64,000 bases of DNA from Microdochium bolleyi (Eukaryota > Ascomycota > Sordariomycetes > Xylariales > Microdochiaceae), in the NCBI GenBank assembly GCA_001566295.1, contig KQ964256.1:186001-250000 (forward strand), read 5' to 3'. Below are positions 55,383-64,000 of this stretch, piece after piece (positions within the stretch are counted from its first letter, which is position 1; every line of letters starts with the position of its first letter). The notes under the pieces were generated by a model, which made no database searches, was not told where the DNA came from, and was given only the letters and a program-made list of their open reading frames with translations. Position numbers and translations under genes: made by a program.

Positions 55383-57102
55383 ATGGCCTCCTCCTTCCAC
55401 CACCCTCCCCCTCCCCAAGTGTACACCCCCTCCCAAATCGCCGCCTTCCTCAGCCACATCGGTCTCCCCAGACGCTTCTTCCCCTCCCCCACCACCTCAA
55501 CCTCCTCCACCGATCCAGCCCTCCCCGCCCCTTCCCTCCCCCTCCTCCACGCCCTGCACACCCACACAATCTCCACGCTCCCCTACGAGAACCTCGCGAT
55601 CCACTACTCCCCGACCCACCGCAACTCCCTCGACCCGCAGCTGCTCTTCGAGAAAGCCGTCCTCCGGGGGAGAGGCAGGGGCGGGTTCTGCATGGAGAAC
55701 GCGCTGCTGTACTACCACGTGCTCCGCGGCCTGGGGTTTGACGTGTACACCGTGGGCGCGAGGACGCGGGAGAGGGATGCGGGGATGGTCCCGAGCGGGG
55801 ACTTTCCCGGTTGGTCAGTTCTTTTCTGTTTCCTTGTTTTTTTCTTGATTTATTTCAAGTTTTCTGTTCTGGTGTTCTTATTTGTTCCCACCGTGCCTGT
55901 CGTTGTTCCCGTTCATCTTCAATTCGAGGGAGGAGTAGAGCCGGCGGCGGATTTCTTCAAATCTCAAGGAGAGTCTCGTCTTGTCGTCTGGCAGTCACTT
56001 TATGGCTACAGACAAGACAGCACGAGCTCCTCTGATCATCCACAGCTTCTCAGAAAGGGGACGTGGCTGAATGTCGGCTACTCTGTCGGATGATGAAAAG
56101 GACGTCTGACATTTACATAGATGGCTTTGCCCATTGTGATGTCGTTGCGGCTCTGCGTATGCCAATTTCTTCGTGACGGAAATCGTCTGCAACCCGGAAG
56201 AGAGATTCCTTCCCACCTCCTCGTGGGAACGCACTCGGGGGCGTATCCTTCCCAAGGAGTTTCCGGGGGGTTCTCTTCAAAAGAGAATGACCGAGGCAGA
56301 CCTGGATCCCGTCCCCAGGGTGTCTATCACAGCTTTCACATATGTTCACTCTCCTTCATTGCACTCTCCCACTGACAATAATCGTGAAACATAAAACAGG
56401 GTCCATATCGTCAACATCGTCACTCTCCCAACCACACACACGAACCCGGACGGCACAACTCACACCACATACCAGCGGTACCACGTCGACATCGCCTTCG
56501 GCGGCGACGGCGCGCTGCTCCCGATGCCGCTCACGCCGGGTCTCGTGCACGACAACCTCGGCGCGCAGCAGATCCGGCTCGTCAAGGAGTACATCTCGAC
56601 GCAGACCCACCGCCCCCAGGACGCGGCCGGGGCCGAGAGGCACAAGCTGTGGATCTATCAGTACCGCAACGGGCCGGACCAGGAGTGGAGCTCGTACTAC
56701 TGCTTCCCCGAGATCGAGTTCATGGCCATGGACTGGGAGGTGGTCAACTGGTGGACGAGCACGAACGAGCGGAGTCTGCAAACGCGGCGGCCACTGTGTA
56801 TCCTATTCCTGCGGCAGCTGAACGAAGATGGCGACGTAGCTAGTGAGCGCAGCGCGCAACAGCACGGAGCGGCCGACACAGGCGACTACCACATCTACGG
56901 CAAGCGCATGCTCGTCGCAGGCGTGGTCAAGGAGAACCTCGGCGGCAAGACGCGCGTGCTGACCGTGTGCGAGACCGAGCAGCAGCGTGTCGCGGCGCTG
57001 CGCGAGTACTTCAGCCTCACCCTGACGGACGAGGAGGCCAATGGTATCACGGGTTTTAGGACCGAGCTGCGGAAGGAGGACACTGCGGCAAACCCCTCAT
57101 GA
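55383..57102 (+). CDS. Arylamine N-acetyltransferase
   Basis: Two exons (55383-55813 and 56400-57102) give 377 residues. The catalytic triad of the NAT family is visible: Cys103 in RGGFCMENALLYYH, His146 in GWVHIVNIVTL immediately after the splice, and Asp174 in YHVDIAFGG. The intron uses donor GTCAGT and acceptor AACAG with branch CACTGAC. It is 586 nt, far longer than any other here, but the junction rebuilds the conserved GDFPGWVHIVN exactly. NATs transfer acetyl (in some fungi malonyl) groups from CoA to arylamines, and in Fusarium they detoxify plant benzoxazolinone products. C-terminal blocks (EWSSYYCFPEIEFMAMDWEV, GKRMLVAGVV) fit the fungal subfamily. The intron holds a coding-like fragment. 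Confidence 0.88.
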
Positions 57103-59498
57103 TGGACAGAATGCGCAGATGCGTACGTCGAGTGCAAGCCGCCGTTAGCATGGTTCACCTGGATAACGTCGAGAGGTGTGTTACTCAGGGAGAGCTGCGC
57201 CACTAGGGCAGGATAAAAACAGCCCGCATGTCTCCGGACTCTGATCTGCCGACTTCGCGATAGTGCCCGAGCGACGATAATCATAGTGGATTGGACCGCA
57301 AGACTTGATAGTGATATGCTGTGTCACGGATCCTGGGCTGCAATCACATGTTTCGAATGATCTGAAGCACGATCCCAGGATGGTGGCTTGCGTTAGACCC
57401 GAAATTGGGGGACCGTACTCCGTAGTGACAGTACAAAAGCTTGGCAGGGCCACAGTCCGGAACGAAAACCCGTAGCCAATGGGGCACTGGTAGCATAGCG
57501 CCATAATTGTGCCGGGTTGCGAGATGAGCGCAAGCTTCTGAATTGTTGCTGTTATGCGCATCGTTCATGTGGTCCGCAGCTTCACCGACAATGTACAGCT
57601 TGACACCAGGAGGGCTCTGATGGCAGCACGGCATTGCGTTGGCATGTGTGAGGGCGATAAGCCAGGGACCGGTGAGCGTGTCCTGCAAGCGCTGGTTGCG
57701 GTGCTCCCTGCGACTCGGGGGCTTGGGGGAGCCAGGGCCTCTGTGCAACCTCCACCGGCGGTCCACGGCAGTCGCATGATGGGGACACAGGCACAACCCA
57801 TTCCGGCAGTTCTGGTGGCGAGCGTTAGCCATGATTGGTCGGCATGTTATGGTTGTCGAGAAACAGTCTCGACTGGAACATTGCTTTTTCGTGACTGCGG
57901 CTGTCACTCTTTGGCAGGAATGTCTCCTGCGCCAGAGCCACGGCAAAGAGGAAGGGAGCTCGGCTCGGGGAGCACGGTTACCTAGCCGCGACACAAGCAA
58001 GCAATTTCGGGACTTCGCGAAAGTGGACCACGAGACTGGATAAACTCAACAGGCACAGGGCAAAGGCAAAACCGTCGCATGCCCCTGGTCTGCCCAGACG
58101 CTCGGGTCGTGGTGTCATGATGCTGCCCTGACCACGCCGGGACGCAGCGCCGCATCTGGAATGGGCGGCGACACTGGCCAGACTTTGCAGTGGGCAGACT
58201 GGCGATGGCTGCATTCTTCGCAGGGCCGTGAGAAGGTTTTCCCAGATTGGCCGTCAAGGTTGTCCCCGAGTGCCTGGCGATTGGTCCTGGTTTGGATCAT
58301 CTAGACCGTTCAGGCACCCCTGCAGGACTCTGGCCGGCTCGGTAGCTGTCGGCAAGCGATGCAGGTGCCGTGCAAGCACCAGCACATGATGTCGGTGAGG
58401 GCTGTGACTCGGGAGCCGTGCTGGCAGCAAGGAAGAGATAAGAGCCACAGAGCCCTGTGTTGTCGCGTCGTGCGTATGCAAGCCATGTCGAGGAGCCAGG
58501 CCCGGGGCTTGTGGCAGAGGCGCCGATTTGGCCGGCAAGAGGCGAGGACCGCTTGGGGGCTGCAGGGCACTGCGATTGGCGAGCAGCGTGCATGGCAAAG
58601 CAGCACGCGTCGACATGGGTGGGAGACGCCAGCTGGCGGCGAGATTGGGCAGCGGAGATGAGACAAGGAAAATGGATGTGGCCGACGAAGAGAAGTTGAT
58701 GCGCCTGTGGCGAGGAGGTGATGGCACCGTGAGCTGCAACAGACGACGCGCTGGCTGATGCCGGGAAGGGAAGGACTGCACTGCACTGCAGGTGGTGCTG
58801 GCCGCACCTTCCTTTGTCCAAGTGGCTGTACAGCGCAGCACTGGGAAGCAAGTGTCTGTCTGGACAGCCAGAGAGAGGACCGACCCTCTCTACCTGTCAC
58901 ATCCATGGAGACGGCGACATCGGGGCCGCCATGACGATATTCCTTACCAGACCGCTCCGGGATCACCGGCCGCCGCCCGCGGCACAGCAGCTCGCCCTCT
59001 CTCTTTCTCCCGGCCCGCCTCTCCAGTAACTAGCAGCACCGAGGCCAGTTGTTGTTGCGAGGCGTGCTCTTGCACTTGCACTTGAGCAATCGCCGGCCCA
59101 AGTTCCTCCGCAGCCACCGCCCCAGGCACCGTGCCGCTGTCGTCAACTGACTCGACCCCTCAGGCACAAAGGCCACTGGGCTGACACAACGAGTCAACAG
59201 CACTCCCTTGCGCAGCGCGTTCCCAAGGTTGTGGTCCGCTTCTGTTAGAGTTCTGGAACGCCGACTTGCGCTCCCACTACCACCACCACCACCACCACCA
59301 CCGCCTCCTCTCACCTCATTCTCTGCGATAGCCCGAGCAGTCTCTCGCCCTCGCCTCAATCATCACCACCAGCGACGAGCTCGGCCAGCCAGCCAGCCAG
59401 ACATTCGCAATCCATTGCCCCCGCGCCCACCGGCTCTTCCTGACGTCTGTCGTTGCCAGTGTTGCGTCACCAGCTGTTGTGCTGGAGCGACCCCCACG
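57103..59498. other. Intergenic, promoter and leader of the dehydratase
   Basis: 2.4 kb with no gene recognised. The last 500 bases are C-rich with an (ACC)8 microsatellite and read as 5' leader. An in-frame upstream extension to 59208 lacks an ATG. Confidence 0.5.
59279..59302 (+). repeat. (ACC)8 microsatellite
   Basis: Eight perfect ACC units in the presumed 5' leader of the dehydratase gene. Confidence 0.9.
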
Positions 59499-61568
59499 AT
59501 GGCATGCAACACCGCCGCATGTGCTGATGGCTGTGCCCCCACGGCCGGCACCCCATGCACCACCACGGCCAACGGTCGCAACGGCCACGCCACGCCAGAC
59601 ATTGAAGACTACAAGGCTGAGATCTCGCGCCTCAACTCCCGCGTCCGCGAGCTGCAGTCTCTCCTCGGCCCGGCCCCGAACCTCGCCACCGCCGCCGCCA
59701 GCGCCACCCCCAGCACCTCCTCCAGCGTTGTCGGCGACGACACGCGCCCAGCGTCGGCGCACAGCTCCGCGCCAACTACCCCTCCGCGCCGCCTCAGATC
59801 GTCCTACTGGTTCGACCGCAAGGAAGACCCAGCCCTGACCGCGCTCTACACCGAGCGCTTCCTCAACTATGGCCTCACCACGCGTGAGCTCAAGCCCTCA
59901 GGCGGGCCCAAGATTGGTATCGCACAGTCTGGTTCCGATCTGGCACCATGCAACCGCCATGGCATCGAGCTCGCTCAACGCATCCGTGCCGGAATCATCG
60001 CTGCCGGCGGTGTCCCCTTCGAGTTCCCCATGCATCCCATCCAGGAGACCGCGCGCCGTCCTACAGCCGCCCTCGACCGCAATCTGGCCGCGCTCTCCTT
60101 GACAGAGGTTCTCCACGGCTACCCGCTGGATGGAGTCGTCATGATCACCGGCTGCGACAAGACGACCCCAGCTTGTCTCATGGCAGCGGCCACAGTCAAC
60201 CTTCCCGCCATCTGCTTCAATGTGGGACCAATGCTCAATGGTTGGAGTGGTGGCAAGAGGATTGGTTCGGGAACCGTCATCTGGGAGGCCCGCGAACGGT
60301 ACTCCACCGGCGAGATCGACTCGGACCAGGTGCTGGAGATGATTGCTTCAGGCACGCCTAGCCCTGGCCACTGCAACACCATGGGCACCGCTCTTACCAT
60401 GAACATCATTGCTGAAACCCTGGGCATGGCGCTGCCGGGTTCGGCGGTGGTGCCCGCAGTCTACCGCGAGCGCTCCCAGTTGGCCTTCGACACCGGCCTG
60501 CAGATCGTGGATATGGTGCGGCGGAACGTGCTGCCATTGGACATCATGAAGCGAGAGGCCTTTGAGAATGCCATTGTTGCCACGACTCTAGTCGGTGGCA
60601 GCAGCAATGCCGTGGTCCACCTCAAGGCCATTGCCGAGCACGCAAACGTCCCACTCAGCATGGAAGACTGGTTCAAATTTGGCTACGCCCTGCCGCTGCT
60701 TGTCAACATGCAGCCAGCCGGCGAGATGCTGAGTGAGGACTTCCACCGGGCTGGAGGATTACTAGCCGTCCTCGCCGAGGCGATGGAAGCTGGGCGGCTC
60801 CCTCACCCGGACGCGATGACCGTCAACGGCAAGACCCTTCGGCAGAATGCAGAAGGCAAGCTCACCTGGGATCGGCGGACGATCAAATCATTCTGGAAGC
60901 CCATGAAGCAGAACGCAGGCTTCCTACCACTGACCGGTACTCTGTTCGACACGGCCATTATGAAAACCTCCGTCATTTCGCCAGAGTTTCGCAAAGAATT
61001 CCTTGACGACCCATCCAGTCCCAATGCCTTCGAAGGCCCTGTTGCTGTTTTCGACGGGCCGGAGGACTACCACGAGCGACTCGAGACGGCGCCGATTACT
61101 CCGCGCACCATAATGGTCATGCGCGGCGTCGGTCCGCTCGGCTACCCTGGGTCTGCTGAGGTCGTCAACATGCATCCTCCCAGTGCGCTACTCAAGCAGG
61201 GCATCAAATCTCTACCATGCATCGGAGATGGCCGCCAATCTGGCACCTCGGGATCCCCTTCGATTCTGCACGTCACACCCGAGGCAGCCACCGAAGGCAG
61301 CAAGCTGGCCTTGCTCCAGGACGGAGATATGCTTCGGATCGACCTCAATACCAGGCGTGTAGATCTACTCGTGTCCGATAAGGAGCTCGCAGCTCGCCGC
61401 AAGAATTTGACTCGCAAGCGTGGCAGGTGCATCCCGCAGAGCCAGACGGGCTGGCAGGACATCCATCGCCGCGAGGTCTCCGACCTCAGCGAAGGCATGG
61501 TCTTTAAGAGGGCCAAGAGCTTCCACAACATTGCCCAGATGGATCCGATCCCGAGAGACAACCATTGA
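59499..61568 (+). CDS. IlvD/EDD family sugar-acid dehydratase
   Basis: One exon, 689 residues. About 115 N-terminal residues are Ala/Thr-rich with a short coiled coil (DYKAEISRLNSRVRELQSLL) and no mitochondrial presequence. The dehydratase proper follows, with SDLAPCNRHGIEL (Cys151), TGCDKTTPACLMAAATVNLP (Cys219) and GHCNTMGTALTMN (Cys292). The spacings of 68 and 73 equal those I recall for the three [2Fe-2S] ligands of bacterial L-arabinonate dehydratase. The C-terminus has GDGRQSGTSGSPSILHVTPE, which contains the serine thought to act as base. It should dehydrate an aldonic acid to a 2-keto-3-deoxy acid in the cytosol. The lack of a presequence argues against the Ilv3 role in valine synthesis. 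Exact substrate unknown. Confidence 0.88.
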   Translation: MACNTAACADGCAPTAGTPCTTTANGRNGHATPDIEDYKAEISRLNSRVRELQSLLGPAPNLATAAASATPSTSSSVVGDDTRPASAHSSAPTTPPRRLRSSYWFDRKEDPALTALYTERFLNYGLTTRELKPSGGPKIGIAQSGSDLAPCNRHGIELAQRIRAGIIAAGGVPFEFPMHPIQETARRPTAALDRNLAALSLTEVLHGYPLDGVVMITGCDKTTPACLMAAATVNLPAICFNVGPMLNGWSGGKRIGSGTVIWEARERYSTGEIDSDQVLEMIASGTPSPGHCNTMGTALTMNIIAETLGMALPGSAVVPAVYRERSQLAFDTGLQIVDMVRRNVLPLDIMKREAFENAIVATTLVGGSSNAVVHLKAIAEHANVPLSMEDWFKFGYALPLLVNMQPAGEMLSEDFHRAGGLLAVLAEAMEAGRLPHPDAMTVNGKTLRQNAEGKLTWDRRTIKSFWKPMKQNAGFLPLTGTLFDTAIMKTSVISPEFRKEFLDDPSSPNAFEGPVAVFDGPEDYHERLETAPITPRTIMVMRGVGPLGYPGSAEVVNMHPPSALLKQGIKSLPCIGDGRQSGTSGSPSILHVTPEAATEGSKLALLQDGDMLRIDLNTRRVDLLVSDKELAARRKNLTRKRGRCIPQSQTGWQDIHRREVSDLSEGMVFKRAKSFHNIAQMDPIPRDNH

Positions 61569-62767
61569 TTCTGTCAAGCTGACACACATCGCCAACCACA
61601 ATGCGCGCATCCCTCACCGGCACGGCGCGGTGTCTGTACCATTACGGAGTGCTCACACTTTTAGACGATCCCCAACGCACCCCAAGGAGAATGCGAAACA
61701 TAGACGACTTTTTTTAGACCTCGGGGAAACTTGGATTTGGCATGCGCGCGCTGTGTTTCTAGAGGTTCTGGCGTATTCTTTCTACCCTCTAGACTTTTGG
61801 TTTCGTGCCGCCTTTCTTCCAACACGTGATGGGGGGTTTTCCCTCATAGGTCCGGATCCTGTCCTTGCATCTGGCTACATCTGAGTCCCTTCTTATCTTC
61901 GAGCCTTCTTCACGCATAGCAATCAGTAGCGCAGTATTAATGAAAAGCGATGTTCCTTCCCGTCTGCCGTGTCAGGTTTCATCAGTGCCGCCGCCGCCGT
62001 TTCCACTGCGAACCCCGTCACGGATGCTCCATATCACTCATCTCATCATTTCCTCCATGGTAAGTCCTGGTAACGCCTGGTAAGAATTGTTACTGTATTT
62101 CCACTGCGCCAGGCGGTTGTTTGATTGTGGGGATGGATGAGTTCTGACAATGCTTCGCCTTCTGCCTTGGCAAAATCTTTTCAAGCTGCCTTTTCTACTT
62201 TGATTGCATGAATTACGGAGTACAGATGCCGAGGTAGTTAGGAAAGGTAGGTAAAACTTATCAGTCAGACCGACGTAGGCGACAATTTGCGTTCTTCTCT
62301 CTCCCTATTTATACTTTTATGTATCTCTCTCTCTTCCTTTCCGTTGTTATGATGCTGTATCTATCTTACCTAACCTCAGAAAACAACATAGCGAGATAAA
62401 ATGGATAAAGTAAACGAAGCCCGTCTGCGTGAGCCGAGACCATCGTTTGAAAGGAAAAACCCGATAAAGTTTTGTATTTTTATTTTTCCGTTTTGCACAC
62501 ACGGGTCCAGATCGGGATTCTCTGAGAGGTGTTGAGCCAATCTGTGTTGGTGGTTGATGGGGGGGCAGGGGTTGAGCAAAAGTGACAGTCTCGCATAAAA
62601 GTTGGGATGTGGCCGGTCCGCCAGCGGAGCAAAATTATACACACAAGATGAAATAAGAGTACTTTTGTGCACAAGGGATCTGTCCTTGCTCTCAGACCAC
62701 AGCGGCATGTTCTGCGCCCCCCTCCCCGTTCTTCGAAGTTCTGCCCTGGCAGGCAAGCTGGAGTCAA

Positions 62768-62783
62768 CCCCCCCCCCCCCCCC
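62768..62783 (+). repeat. C16 homopolymer
   Basis: Sixteen consecutive C. A companion G11 run lies at 63219-63229. Length may be affected by sequencing error. Confidence 0.85.
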
Positions 62784-63160
62784 TCGGCAGACTTCCCCAC
62801 TCGGCGCCAAGGACGACGGAAACCGCAAAAGGAAAGCAAACACCGTTAAACACCCACGACACGATGTTCAGGGGGTCGTCGAGATGCAGAGTGGTCACAC
62901 TCCGACTTGCCAGAGCGGTTGCAGCCGTCATCACCGTTCCCCGTGCTCGCACCCAAAACTGAGACACAAACTAATCACTGCAGGAACGGCGGGCATCGCC
63001 GCACCGGCTTTTGCAGCCGGGATGCAAACACGGGCAAGCGGCGGGTGGCGATGGTTACATCGGGCCAGCGCAGAGTTCACGGTGGGCAGGACTTCGGACC
63101 CCTTCCGGGAGATGCTGCTGCGTCAGCACTTCAGGTCAGATCAGGTGTGCGCAAGGCGGT

Positions 63161-63180
63161 GCAAGCAAGCAAGCAAGCAA
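63161..63180 (+). repeat. (GCAA)5 microsatellite
   Basis: Five perfect GCAA units. Confidence 0.9.
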
Positions 63181-64000
63181 TAATTAGACCTACCCTACCT
63201 GCGTCACGACACTGGGAAGGGGGGGGGGGCTTCGATCGAGCAACCACCCAAGCGAGACCATGCCATGCCTGATCGAGCACAGACAGACGAGGCGCGCGTT
63301 CCCAAACATGGCATGTAAGAAGGAAACTCTGGGCCGGGAGTGGTGGTCGAGGGGGCCCATCGTCCGTCCGATGCAAGCCCGCCATGGAAGAACCCCTGTT
63401 CTGATGCCTGTGTCCTGCACAGGTCGGGAGCTGATCATTACCGGAAAGTGCCAATGAAAGGGAGGGAAGAAAAACGAAGCCCAATTCCAACTTGCGAGGC
63501 TCGCTGGGAGACGACCCGACTCAGTTCGTAGTCGTAGGCAAAGTAGTCCAACGACTCGCCTGCTGCTTCGTGTGTGAGTTGAGGATACAGCCCAGAGCTC
63601 TGGAGGCCCGGTGTGCAACCCGCTGCGTCTGTCAGACTTGTCAGGGGCGTAAGACGACCAGGCCCTGGGCGCAAAGAAGAGTTCGGGAATGCCTGCAGAA
63701 TGCTTCTGGGGCGTCAAACGTTGGCTGTGCCGCCGTGCGATACCACCCTTGGAGAATGGCGGCAGTATCCGCACTTATGGAGTAACGTTGGTCTAGAAAG
63801 CGAGCCAGCCCGTCAAATATGCATGACCAGCGCTGGTTGGGCAAGGCTGGGTTGTGGCTCGTCTGTGATTTGCTTCGAGGGCTTTGGGACGGCAGCGGAC
63901 CCGACACGCTGGCACGCGGCGCACAGCCAGACACAAGCATTCTTGTTGGTGCCATGACATGTCGTTGCGTAACACTGTGGCTTGATGGGACGAACGAGGG

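Larger units (their letters stand above)
61569..64000. other. Terminal gene-poor tract
   Basis: 2.4 kb to the window edge. It begins with the AT-richer 3' flank of the dehydratase gene and contains homopolymer and tetranucleotide runs. Frames of 100-190 codons exist on both strands but lack motifs and overlap each other. No gene recognised. Confidence 0.5.

Noticed and set aside
59208..59498. In-frame N-terminal extension of the dehydratase
   Set aside because: It begins with TTG, runs through the (ACC)8 repeat and has no ATG; treated as leader.

Overview
This is nuclear DNA of a filamentous ascomycete (Pezizomycotina, most likely a sordariomycete). The evidence is short GT-AG introns of about 45-90 nt with CTRAC-type branch points, CA-rich start contexts, and several families typical of this group: HET domain, HeLo domain, DUF3176, DUF3431, fungal rhodopsin-like receptors, Zn(II)2Cys6 regulators and NACHT-type NLRs. 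I found about 20 protein genes, one intron-containing tRNA-Phe gene and several gene-poor tracts of 1-4 kb. Exon boundaries were derived by hand from reading frame and splice signals.

Layout. 0-5 kb: a secreted phospholipase A2-like protein and a DUF3176 membrane protein. 5-13 kb: a Zn2Cys6 regulator, an ochratoxinase-like metal amidohydrolase and, divergent from it, a Dal5-type MFS permease; together they look like a small catabolic unit. 13.3 kb: tRNA-Phe. 13.9-24 kb: a HET-domain gene, a 1442-residue protein with kinase, C2H2 finger, gamma-glutamylcyclotransferase-like and ankyrin regions, and, head to head with it across 338 bp, a HeLo-domain protein with a kinase-like C-terminus. 24-30 kb: a PTH11/rhodopsin-like 7TM protein and a CYP504-like P450. 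31-37 kb: an unrecognised membrane protein and an NLR whose reading frame is interrupted by a UGA just after Walker A. 37-46.6 kb: a cupin protein, a DUF3431 protein and a PMC1-type Ca2+-ATPase. 47.7-51.7 kb: an F-box protein, an I9-type protease inhibitor and an AAAP amino-acid transporter. 55-62 kb: an arylamine N-acetyltransferase and an IlvD/EDD sugar-acid dehydratase.

The most interesting part is 13.9-36.6 kb. HET, HeLo and NLR proteins are known components of heterokaryon incompatibility and programmed cell death in fungi. The divergent pair at 17.1-23.9 kb joins a membrane-killing type domain (HeLo, related to the MLKL four-helix bundle) fused to a degenerate kinase with a neighbour carrying an intact kinase, a zinc finger, a glutathione-related enzyme fold and ankyrin repeats. 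Calling this a signalling and execution module is inference. The domain content and head-to-head arrangement are read from the sequence.

A degenerate minisatellite built on CCTCTGGA/CCTCTGAA-like units recurs at four intergenic sites. No transposase, reverse transcriptase, CRISPR array or viral gene was recognised.
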